Origin: Phycisphaerales bacterium
GTDB taxonomy: Bacteria > Planctomycetota > Phycisphaerae > Phycisphaerales > UBA1924
Length of the DNA stretch: 7,419 nt
Assembly (NCBI GenBank): GCA_029260335.1
Contig: JAJDDL010000230.1
Coordinates: 1-7,419 of the forward strand
Direction of reading: 5' to 3'
Below, one piece after another: positions 1 through 5,841 of this stretch. The notes under the pieces were generated by a model. The model worked only from the letters and a program-made list of their open reading frames with translations, searched no databases and had not been told where the DNA came from. Position numbers and translations under genes: made by a program. Numbering within the stretch: position 1 is the first letter of the stretch; each line of letters begins with the position of its first letter.

Positions 1-1
1 C

Positions 2-88
2 GCCCTCCGCCTGGTCGAAGAGGCATTGGACAGCAACAAAGCGAGCGAGACGCTTTCGCGCCTCGCTCAAGCTTCTCAGAGTTCATAG
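2..88 (+). CDS. trpD: C-terminal fragment, probable anthranilate phosphoribosyltransferase
   Basis: The window opens inside a + strand reading frame that gives 28 residues and stops at TAG 86-88. The fragment reads ALRLVEEALDSN, then KASETLSRLAQASQSS. This has the shape of the last helix of TrpD proteins, which typically end with an 'AREALDSGKALEKLERL'-like segment after the glycosyltransferase fold. TrpD moves the phosphoribosyl group of PRPP onto anthranilate, the second committed step of tryptophan synthesis, in the cytoplasm. No catalytic residue is in view, so the call rests on the tail alone; another protein ending in an amphipathic helix could look similar. The stop lies 8 bases before the stop of the convergent kinase gene. 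Confidence 0.5.
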   Translation, partial: ALRLVEEALDSNKASETLSRLAQASQSS

Positions 89-96
89 CTGCCAAA

Positions 97-2559
97 TCAG
101 TTGCGCTTGGGCTGCACGAGCTGTTCGAGCGTGTAGCTCGACAGAATATCGAGCACGGCACCCAGGTCTCCTCCCGCGGCCTTGGGAGTAAACAGCTCAA
201 TGAGCACGTCGCCTGGCTTGAGCGGATTCGGCGCGACCCATACAACCGAGTCGACGCCCTCGGTCTGGCCGATCCACTCGCCGATCTGGTCGCCCAGCCC
301 CCGTGAGTCCAGTGAACGCCCGCCGCGCTTGACATACAGGTCGGCGATCAGCTCAGACACCTCAAGATCCTCGGGATCATTGTCTGGTGACTGGAATGGG
401 CTATTCACGAGGACGATGCGTTGAGAGATCATCCGATCGAACCGCTCGCGCAGCTCGCGCTCGGAGTCTTCGGTATAGGGCGGGCGGGCGTCGTACACAA
501 TAAGCGCCCGCGTCCCCTGAATCTGCTGGCTTGCCGCAAAGCCAACCGTCGTCGCGGCAAAGCCGACCGTGCGCGTCAGTGAGGTTCCCATGACCGACGG
601 CTCATCGGCGCCGGTGTCGGCGACGGTGACATCGGACGCCGGATCGGGCGAGGGCCCTTCGAGCACGCGAGGCTCAAGCAAGACCGGTATCCCCGGGAGC
701 TCTGCGCGCGTTGTCTCACCTTCGACATGTGTAATCGAAGTGCGCCCGCCCCGAGAGAGGAGCACCGCGCCACCCGCGACCAAGCCCAACGCCACGACCG
801 CGATCCCCACACCGAGATTGGGCCCGTTGCGATAATCGCCCGCCTTGGAACCGGTACCACCCGTGCGTGAGGCACGCCGAACCGAGGCGCGTTCCCGCGC
901 AGCGGCGGCGCGAGCGCGGGCGTTCTCGAGTTGCTCCTTGGCCGATCTGCGGCGTTCGGGCGGGATCTTCGCCGAGCCGCGCCTTTGCTCGGTCTCAACG
1001 CCTTCATCGTCCACATGGTGGACGTAGAACCCAACAGGTCCCACGCGCAGACCACGCGTGCGCTTGGCGCCACGTCTGGCGACCTTGACTGTCTCGTGGC
1101 CTTCAACCTCGTAGCCGCCGCGCAACCAATCACGCACCTTCAAACGCGGCCGTGTGCGATCGACGGTCTCCGGGCCCTTTGCAGATGCAGGAGCACCCTG
1201 GGACTCACCGGCGAAGCCCGCGGGCATGGGTTCTGGTTCCGGAGTTTCCGGCAGGACGACCTTGACCCCGCCGCGCATGCTCGGCAAGTCGATCGGCTTG
1301 ATCTTGAACGGGTCGTCGGCCCGCGCAACCACCTGCAGGTCGGCGAACATGTCATCGACGCAGACATAGCGCTGGTCGTAGTCGGCCATGGCGCGGCGGA
1401 TGATCCACTTGATCGCCTCGGGACAACGCTTCTTGACCTGGCTCAGCACGCCGTGCGCAGGAAATGAGTTCTCGACAATGGAGTACAGCACCGCGCCGGC
1501 GGCGAAGATATCGAACTTCGCGCCGTCGACCTGATGCACCTTGACGCCCTTGAGCGCAAGCCGCACGAGTTCGGGATCGCGGAAGTACTCCGTGCCGTGG
1601 GTCGTGAGCGTCATGTTCGACCGCAGAGGCGTCACCAGCCCCAGGTCCACAACGTTGGCGCGATCACCCTCGACGATAATGTTGTCGGGCTTGATGTCCT
1701 TGTGCCAGAGACCGCCATCGTGATACACCCGAAGCGTCCGGAGCACGTCCATCACGTGCGCTAGGGCGTGCGACAGGTGCGCGTCGTTCAGCCCGCGTTC
1801 GCCGCTCTTGGCGTGCCACTGTTGGGTCACCACCGCGAGCGAATCGCCCGGCACGAACCGCATCACATAGAAGAATCGCTCGTTGGTCAGCTCGTGATCG
1901 AGCACGAGCCCGAGCTTCTTGGCGGCGTCGAGCGCACGGCTTTCGCGAATAATCTGAGGAAGCGTCGAGCCGTCCTTGAGACTGAAGCTCTTGATCACGA
2001 CCTGGCCAACGCTTTTGTGGCCCTGACGCTCAAACGTTGCCCGCTTGAGTTCGTCGGCGCGTGCGACGTAAAGCTTGCCGCCCGAGCCGCCGCCCTTGAG
2101 GCTGCCGACGATCGTGTAGCCCTCAAACTGGCCGACCCGCTTGGGCGGCTTGTCGCGACCGGGAGCCGCACGAACCGCGTCCGGCAAGCGTCGCTGCACG
2201 CCCTCGGTCAGGGGCGTGAGCTGGAAGAGCGCAACTGGATGGCCAATCGCGATGCGATACAGGGCCGAGGCGAACGCGGCGCACTCGCCCTGGATCGCCT
2301 TGCCATAATGCGCAGCAGCAGACCAACGACCGATGAACACCGACACCAATGTCAATGGAACGAACAGCAATGCCGTGACGGTCGCACCCACGAGCCTGAG
2401 CGAATCGGCGATCTCACCAACCACGAAGTTAAAGATCTGGCGCGTGATCCAGCCAATGCCCTTGGCCATCGGCACGGCGATGCCCACGACGACGAAAACG
2501 CCGACGAAGATCATCAGCAGGCCGCCGATCACGATTCCGAGTAGTCCTACCGGTCCCAT
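97..2559 (-). CDS. Transmembrane Ser/Thr protein kinase with C-terminal extracytoplasmic domain
   Basis: This 820-residue protein has a Hanks-type kinase domain at about residues 148-410. Visible motifs are the glycine loop (G156, G158, G161), the ATP lysine K190 in VVIK, a likely helix-C glutamate E206, the catalytic loop HKD 286-288 with K290 and N293, the metal-binding DLG 305-307, GTEYFRDPE 322-330 at the APE position, and the helix-F aspartate D350. All key catalytic residues are present, so it should be active. HKD makes it a non-RD kinase, and DLG replaces DFG. Hydrophobic stretches at about 4-32 and 55-76 precede the kinase and another lies at 582-602. If the N-terminus is cytoplasmic, the kinase faces the cytoplasm and residues 603-820 lie outside the inner membrane. 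A Pro/Glu stretch (438-446) and a basic, Arg/Ala-rich linker (about 468-566) separate kinase and third membrane segment. The last 140 residues look folded, but I do not recognise the domain; no PASTA, TPR or WD repeats were seen. The start is supported by GGAG 7 bases upstream. It follows the sigma gene by 40 bases on the same strand, probably as one operon. Substrates are unknown; the sigma factor is an obvious candidate. Confidence 0.9.
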   Translation of the reverse strand: MGPVGLLGIVIGGLLMIFVGVFVVVGIAVPMAKGIGWITRQIFNFVVGEIADSLRLVGATVTALLFVPLTLVSVFIGRWSAAAHYGKAIQGECAAFASALYRIAIGHPVALFQLTPLTEGVQRRLPDAVRAAPGRDKPPKRVGQFEGYTIVGSLKGGGSGGKLYVARADELKRATFERQGHKSVGQVVIKSFSLKDGSTLPQIIRESRALDAAKKLGLVLDHELTNERFFYVMRFVPGDSLAVVTQQWHAKSGERGLNDAHLSHALAHVMDVLRTLRVYHDGGLWHKDIKPDNIIVEGDRANVVDLGLVTPLRSNMTLTTHGTEYFRDPELVRLALKGVKVHQVDGAKFDIFAAGAVLYSIVENSFPAHGVLSQVKKRCPEAIKWIIRRAMADYDQRYVCVDDMFADLQVVARADDPFKIKPIDLPSMRGGVKVVLPETPEPEPMPAGFAGESQGAPASAKGPETVDRTRPRLKVRDWLRGGYEVEGHETVKVARRGAKRTRGLRVGPVGFYVHHVDDEGVETEQRRGSAKIPPERRRSAKEQLENARARAAAARERASVRRASRTGGTGSKAGDYRNGPNLGVGIAVVALGLVAGGAVLLSRGGRTSITHVEGETTRAELPGIPVLLEPRVLEGPSPDPASDVTVADTGADEPSVMGTSLTRTVGFAATTVGFAASQQIQGTRALIVYDARPPYTEDSERELRERFDRMISQRIVLVNSPFQSPDNDPEDLEVSELIADLYVKRGGRSLDSRGLGDQIGEWIGQTEGVDSVVWVAPNPLKPGDVLIELFTPKAAGGDLGAVLDILSSYTLEQLVQPKRN
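121..144. repeat. Bulged hairpin near the convergent gene ends
   Basis: CTGT-T-CGAGC (121-130) can pair with GCTCGACAG (136-144) around a GTGTA loop, giving nine pairs and one bulged T. It begins 33 bases past the stop of the + strand trpD-like gene and lies inside the last codons of the kinase gene. No T-run follows on either strand, so an intrinsic terminator is doubtful; it could still stabilise the 3' end of the upstream transcript. Confidence 0.3.
529..570 (-). repeat. Tandem 21-base / 7-residue repeat in the kinase gene
   Basis: Read on -, two adjacent 21-base units encode TVGFAAT and TVGFAAS (kinase residues 664-677). The units match at 16 of 21 bases, with differences mostly at third codon positions. 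This suggests an old duplication now kept at the protein level. It sits in the extracytoplasmic part, between the acidic linker after the third membrane segment and the C-terminal domain. Confidence 0.7.
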
Positions 2560-2566
2560 CGTGCCG

Positions 2567-2570
2567 CTCC
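2567..2570 (-). promoter_or_regulatory. Ribosome binding site of the kinase gene
   Basis: On -, GGAG lies 7 bases before ATG 2559-2557, a good Shine-Dalgarno distance. It fixes the kinase start and lies inside the 40-base gap after the sigma gene, so the kinase has its own translation start within the shared transcript. Confidence 0.65.
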
Positions 2571-2599
2571 ATCCGCTCCAGGATCTCCGCGTGCCGCCC

Positions 2600-3367
2600 T
2601 CATCGATCGGTCAGCAAATCCTGATCCCGATCGCGAAGCTCCGTCTGACGTGCATAGATCTCTGCGAGACACTCGTCAAACATGGCGTCATCCGCCCTGT
2701 CACCGCTGGTTTTCGGATTCAGAGCCAAACCATTTCGCTCAGCCTCTGCCTGTTCCTCATCGGTGAAGCTGTACGTAGAGATCACTTCGCCGATTCGCAC
2801 ACGCAGTTGATCGCGCACCTTGGCGAGCCTGCGGCTGACCGTTGGCTCGCTCGTGCCCAATGAGCCCGCGACGTCCTTGCCGCTCAACCCGTCGAAAACA
2901 CGCATGCGGTAGATCGAGAAATCCATAAAATCTGTCTCGCGCTCGACCATGCGGATCGCCGCTTCGACCTTCGCACGAAAGACCGCGGCTTCATATTCCT
3001 TGTCCACGCCCTGGCCAGGCCCGGCGACCATCCAGGTCTCATCGAGTTGGGCCTTGGCCTTGCCCGCACCGCGTTTGAGCGCCATGCGCCGATCGATCTC
3101 ATCGCCGAGCGTGTGCTTGGCGATCGCGAGAAGCCACGTACTGAATCGTGCGCCACGCGACGGGTCGTAGCGATCAAGCGAGCCCGAGAGCGCCGCAAGC
3201 GTCTCCTGAGAGAGATCTCGCACGGTCTCAGAGCCGATCCGGCCCCGCCCCCACTTTGCGAGTTGGGCCCGCAAGACAGGGCCGAAGGTCTCCCAGAGCT
3301 CGAACCACGCGGATTCGTCGCGTGCTTTGAGCCTGCCGATAAAGCTTGTGGTGAGTGTGTTCAGCAT
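2600..3367 (-). CDS. ECF-like RNA polymerase sigma factor (sigma-70 family)
   Basis: With the start at ATG 3367-3365 the protein has 255 residues. Region 2 spans about 10-95, with the core-binding DLSQETL at 51-57 and the -10 recognition part FSTWLLAIAKHTLGDEIDRR at 75-94. Region 4 spans about 149-192, with a helix-turn-helix in LSGKDVAGSLGTSEPTVSRR (161-180). There is no region 1.1 or region 3, as in ECF factors. Such proteins bind core RNA polymerase and direct it to a small regulon. Two things are unusual: a linker of about 50 residues between regions 2 and 4, and a charged C-terminal extension (193-255) past the usual end. No anti-sigma gene is visible; the next gene downstream is a membrane Ser/Thr kinase. 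ECF groups adjacent to Ser/Thr kinases are known in Planctomycetes, and in Vibrio parahaemolyticus the kinase PknT activates the sigma factor EcfP. The frame stays open to an ATG at 3622, but the extra 85 residues are Arg/Pro-rich, non-homologous-looking and cover the divergent promoter region, so the shorter start is preferred. The ribosome site is weak (CGGA close to the ATG). Confidence 0.87.
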   Translation of the reverse strand: MLNTLTTSFIGRLKARDESAWFELWETFGPVLRAQLAKWGRGRIGSETVRDLSQETLAALSGSLDRYDPSRGARFSTWLLAIAKHTLGDEIDRRMALKRGAGKAKAQLDETWMVAGPGQGVDKEYEAAVFRAKVEAAIRMVERETDFMDFSIYRMRVFDGLSGKDVAGSLGTSEPTVSRRLAKVRDQLRVRIGEVISTYSFTDEEQAEAERNGLALNPKTSGDRADDAMFDECLAEIYARQTELRDRDQDLLTDR

Positions 3368-3624
3368 GTTCCGCGATCCAAGACGAGTCCGAGAACGAGG
3401 CCTGTGCCTCCGAAATGCCCCGTCCATGGCTTCATTCGGAGAACGCCCCCCCGCCTTTTGCGGTGCACACGGTTCCCTACTAAGGGTATTCGCTGGGCGT
3501 TCGGTCAGTTGCTTTTTTTTGCTCTGACGCGAAATACCTGCAACCCGATTCCCAGTAACGGGGCGAGCAACAGGCTCGCGGATTGAACAAACCAAGGGCT
3601 CGCAGGCCCAAGGAGGTTGCAAGC
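3368..3624. promoter_or_regulatory. Divergent intergenic region between sigma and coiled-coil genes
   Basis: These 257 bases separate two divergent starts, so they must hold promoters in both directions. Visible elements are a T8 run on + (3513-3520), a C7 run (3446-3452), and on - the -10-like TACCCT (3488 down to 3483) without a convincing -35. On +, TTGCTT (3509-3514) followed about 17 bases later by AAATAC is a weak promoter candidate. Near the + gene, GCGAGC (3563-3568) pairs with GCTCGC (3574-3579) around a five-base loop, and GGGC (3596-3599) can pair with GCCC (3606-3609) just before the ribosome site. No ECF-type -35 plus -10 pair was found. The existence of promoters follows from gene layout; their exact positions are not established. 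Confidence 0.45.
3611..3616 (+). promoter_or_regulatory. Consensus ribosome binding site of the coiled-coil gene
   Basis: AGGAGG is a full Shine-Dalgarno sequence ending 8 bases before ATG 3625-3627. It decides the start against the upstream in-frame ATG at 3583, which lacks such a site and would put basic residues ahead of the membrane segment. Confidence 0.85.
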
Positions 3625-4557
3625 ATGTGTGGTTTCTTCAAAACAGTCGTAAGGGTTGGCGTGATCGGCACCGTAGTTGGCGGTGGCCTGATTCTGCTCG
3701 CCAGTTCGCCCCGCGCCAAGGCTCTGATTCATCAGACCCATCGCAACATCACCCAAGCGGTTGATTCGGCGATCGATGACCCGGTAGCGCTGCGCATCCA
3801 GATCAAGGAACTCGAGAGCGAGTACCCCAAGCGCATCACCGAGGTCACAAACGATCTGGGCGAGTTGCAAGCACAGATCTCACAGGTCGAGCGCGAGTTC
3901 GCGATCAGCCAGCGTGTTGTTGATCTGGCCGACGCCGATCTCAACAACCTCGATCACCTGCTTGCACTTGCTGAAGACAAGCGTGAGAGCCAGTCCTACG
4001 GCATCGTGAAGATCCGTTATCAGGACAAGGTCATGACCGAAGGTGAAGCCGCGGGCTCTGCGCGGGCCATCCAGCAGATGCGCGAGGCGTACTCCTCCAG
4101 GGCAGCAGATCTCAGCCAAGAGTTGAGCGTGCTGACCGACCAGGAGAATCGACTGAGCCAGTTGCTCACCCAACTCCAGACCGAGCAGTCTGAGTTCCAG
4201 AGCCAGCTCTGGCAGTTGGATCGCAAGGTTGACGCCGCGGCTCGCAACGAGCGTCTGATCGCCCTCATGAAGAAGCGTCAGGACCGCATCGACGAGCACA
4301 GCCGCTACGACGCGATCAGCCTGGACAGCCTCAACCGCCAGCTCGATGGCATCCGCGCCAAGCAGGAGAGCGAGCTCGCTCGCCTGGCCGGCACCACCGC
4401 CGAGCAGCGGTACCAGGACTTGGCAGAGTCGGAGATCAACCGCTCGACTCGCACCACCGACGTGTTCCGGAATGCACCGGAGACGGTCGAGCTAGATACC
4501 GAGGTGATCGAGCTCGGCGATGAGCTCGGCACGCCGATCGCTCGCCGGGGCAACTGA
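3625..4557 (+). CDS. Membrane-anchored coiled-coil protein of unknown family
   Basis: The 310-residue protein starts MCGFFKTVVR and has one hydrophobic segment at about residues 7-27, then a positively charged SPRAKAL stretch. This fits an N-terminal anchor or uncleaved signal; Cys2 is too early for a standard lipobox. Most of the rest is predicted alpha-helical coiled coil with dense Glu, Gln, Arg and Leu: about 53-120 and 145-270, broken near 121-144 by a segment with Tyr and Gly. The tail (271-310) is acidic and probably disordered. No enzyme motif was seen. The protein may be a scaffold or tether at the inner membrane; PspA-like or MreC-like coiled coils are superficial comparisons only, since the IM30 pattern and the MreC beta domain are absent. 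It is divergent from the sigma factor and lies just upstream of mreB, but a strong terminator follows its stop, so it is probably transcribed alone. Reading frame, ribosome site and terminator all support a real gene; the function is unknown. Confidence 0.85.
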   Translation: MCGFFKTVVRVGVIGTVVGGGLILLASSPRAKALIHQTHRNITQAVDSAIDDPVALRIQIKELESEYPKRITEVTNDLGELQAQISQVEREFAISQRVVDLADADLNNLDHLLALAEDKRESQSYGIVKIRYQDKVMTEGEAAGSARAIQQMREAYSSRAADLSQELSVLTDQENRLSQLLTQLQTEQSEFQSQLWQLDRKVDAAARNERLIALMKKRQDRIDEHSRYDAISLDSLNRQLDGIRAKQESELARLAGTTAEQRYQDLAESEINRSTRTTDVFRNAPETVELDTEVIELGDELGTPIARRGN

Positions 4558-4585
4558 TACTCGACAACCGACAAGTCTCTCCCCG

Positions 4586-4618
4586 ATCGCCCCGCCTTGT
4601 GCGGGGCGATTTTTCTTT
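4586..4618 (+). terminator. Strong rho-independent terminator after the coiled-coil gene
   Basis: ATCGCCCCGC (4586-4595) pairs perfectly with GCGGGGCGAT (4601-4610) around CTTGT, and TTTTCTTT follows (4611-4618). The 10-pair GC-rich stem and U-rich tail are those of a textbook intrinsic terminator. It lies 28 bases after the stop at 4557 and should separate this transcript from mreBCD. Confidence 0.92.
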
Positions 4619-4640
4619 GCCGACAGGCCCGGGGATTCGC

Positions 4641-4669
4641 TGGCAACAAGGGCTCGGCAACGATACCCT
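4641..4669 (+). promoter_or_regulatory. Candidate mreB promoter
   Basis: Between the terminator and mreB there must be a promoter if mreBCD is not served by readthrough. The best pair I see is TGGCAA (4641-4646) and TACCCT (4664-4669) with a 17-base spacer, each matching the sigma-70 consensus at only three of six positions. Transcription would start near 4676, just before the leader hairpin. This is a weak call. Confidence 0.28.
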
Positions 4670-4677
4670 GTAAGAGT

Positions 4678-4722
4678 CGCAAAGATGGTGCTGCCGCGGG
4701 GAGTGCGGGTCCACCATCTGCG
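4678..4722 (+). promoter_or_regulatory. Bulged stem-loop in the mreB leader
   Basis: AGATGGTG (4683-4690) is the exact reverse complement of CACCATCT (4712-4719). Beyond a two-A bulge (4681-4682), CGC (4678-4680) pairs with GCG (4720-4722), giving 11 pairs. The 21-base loop can form a smaller CCGC/GCGG stem (4694-4697 with 4705-4708). No T-run follows, so it is not an intrinsic terminator. It ends 43 bases before the mreB ATG and could act as a 5' stabiliser, protein site or translation control element. Confidence 0.5.
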
Positions 4723-4765
4723 TGTTGTGCTCGATCATGGTTACAGACATGGATTGTCGTACCAG

Positions 4766-5815
4766 ATGATTCTCGATCGCCTCCTTGGCCTAGTTAGCGT
4801 CGATATGGGTATCGACCTCGGCACGTGCAACACCCTTGTTGCCGTTCGAGGCCAGGGCATCGTTCTGAACGAACCGAGTGTCGTGGCGGTCAAGAAGGGC
4901 ACGAACCAGGTGCTCAAGAACGGCGAGGCCGTCGGCTGGGTCGCCAAGGAGATGCTCGGCAAAACCCCCGGCTCGATCTCCGCGATCCGCCCGCTCAAGG
5001 ACGGCGTAATCAGCGACTTTGAGGTCACCGAGGCCATGCTCGGCTACTTCATCCGCAAGGTCAACGGCCGCGGCAAGATGGTCGGCCCACGCGTCGTCGT
5101 TAGCGTGCCGAGCGGGATCACTGCCGTTGAGAAACGCGCGGTGTTCGATTCTGCCGAGCGCGCGGGGGCAAGACGCACCTATTTGATCGAAGAACCCGTC
5201 GCCGCGGCGATTGGGGCCGGACTCCCATTTGCAGAGCCCACCGCAAGCATGATCGTCGACATCGGCGGCGGCACGACCGAGGTCGCCATCATGTCTCTCG
5301 CCGACATTGCCACGTGCGAGTCGGTCCGTGTCGCGGGCGATGACATGGACGAGGCGATCATCAACCACATGAAGAAGATCTACAACCTGATGATCGGCGA
5401 ACAGACTGCCGAGCGCATCAAGATCGAGGTCGGCTCCGCTGCTCCGGTCGGCGAAGAGACCGAGATCGATGTCCGTGGACGCGACATGATCTCGGGATTG
5501 CCTCGCAAGACCGTCATCACGAGCGAAGAGATCCGCGAAGCCTTGCAAGAACCCCTGAGCGCGATCATCGACACGGTCACACGCACGCTCGAACGGGCCG
5601 AGCCTGAACTCGCGGCCGACCTGGTCGAGAATGGCATCACCCTCGCCGGCGGCGGCGCGCTGCTCCGAGGGCTGCCCCAGGTCATGCAAAAGGCGACCGG
5701 CCTGGAAGCGCGTCTGGCCGATGACCCCATCACGTGCGTCGCGCGGGGCACGGCGATCTATCTCGAGCACATCGAGGAGTGGAAATCCACCCTCGAGAAC
5801 GACATGGAAGCCTGA
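4766..5815 (+). CDS. mreB: Rod shape-determining protein MreB (bacterial actin)
   Basis: From ATG 4766 the protein has 349 residues, the normal MreB length. Actin-fold motifs are in order: phosphate-1 IDLGTCNT (16-23) followed by the family hallmark GIVLNEPSVVA (31-41), LIEEPVAAAIGAGLP (140-154) with the glutamates near the catalytic site, phosphate-2 IVDIGGGTTEVA (163-174), and the adenosine motif ITLAGGGALLRGLP (291-304). The N-terminal MILDRLLGLV resembles the membrane-binding amphipathic helix of many MreBs. MreB polymerises with ATP under the inner membrane and positions the cell-wall elongation complex through MreC, MreD and RodZ/RodA-PBP2. The frame is open far upstream (to 4520), but that stretch crosses a terminator and has no MreB similarity. 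ATG 4766 matches the usual family start, although no good Shine-Dalgarno sequence precedes it (only GGA 12 bases away). It is the first gene of mreBCD; mreC follows after 26 bases. Confidence 0.97.
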   Translation: MILDRLLGLVSVDMGIDLGTCNTLVAVRGQGIVLNEPSVVAVKKGTNQVLKNGEAVGWVAKEMLGKTPGSISAIRPLKDGVISDFEVTEAMLGYFIRKVNGRGKMVGPRVVVSVPSGITAVEKRAVFDSAERAGARRTYLIEEPVAAAIGAGLPFAEPTASMIVDIGGGTTEVAIMSLADIATCESVRVAGDDMDEAIINHMKKIYNLMIGEQTAERIKIEVGSAAPVGEETEIDVRGRDMISGLPRKTVITSEEIREALQEPLSAIIDTVTRTLERAEPELAADLVENGITLAGGGALLRGLPQVMQKATGLEARLADDPITCVARGTAIYLEHIEEWKSTLENDMEA

Positions 5816-5827
5816 GCGCACCGACCC

Positions 5828-5840
5828 AGGCCGGAGGCCT
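5828..5840 (+). promoter_or_regulatory. mreC ribosome binding site inside a small hairpin
   Basis: GGAGG (5833-5837) lies 4 bases before the GTG start of mreC. The same bases form part of a perfect inverted repeat, AGGCC (5828-5832), loop GGA, GGCCT (5836-5840). Folding would pair the last two G of the Shine-Dalgarno sequence and place the others in the loop. Ribosomes ending mreB 13 bases upstream would open it, which would couple mreC translation to mreB. Confidence 0.5.
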
Positions 5841-5841
5841 C

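Noticed and set aside
1768..2544. + strand open frame of 258 residues opposite the kinase
   Set aside because: It is antisense to the N-terminal half of a kinase with clear motifs and has no recognisable domain; the C-terminal His/Asp/Glu run mirrors the hydrophobic membrane codons on the other strand.
3455..3477. GGGAACC on - as an ECF-type -35 element for autoregulation of the sigma gene
   Set aside because: The motif resembles the GGAAC box of some ECF promoters, but no -10-like CGTC or TCTA follows at 15-17 bases; the downstream sequence is a G-run.
3513..3520. T8 run as an intrinsic terminator
   Set aside because: No stable GC-rich stem directly precedes it, and it sits between divergent starts where no transcript needs to end.
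3368..3622. N-terminal extension of the sigma factor by 85 residues from ATG 3622
   Set aside because: It would cover nearly all of the divergent promoter region and the start of the coiled-coil gene's leader, and its Arg/Pro-rich content does not look like a sigma domain.
3880..4299. - strand Leu-rich frame of 139 residues opposite the coiled-coil gene
   Set aside because: Leucine richness comes from reading the Glu/Gln/Lys codons of the coiled coil backwards; no independent support.
4520..4765. Extension of mreB upstream in the open frame
   Set aside because: It overlaps the end of the coiled-coil gene and a strong terminator, and MreB proteins normally begin at the residues encoded from 4766.
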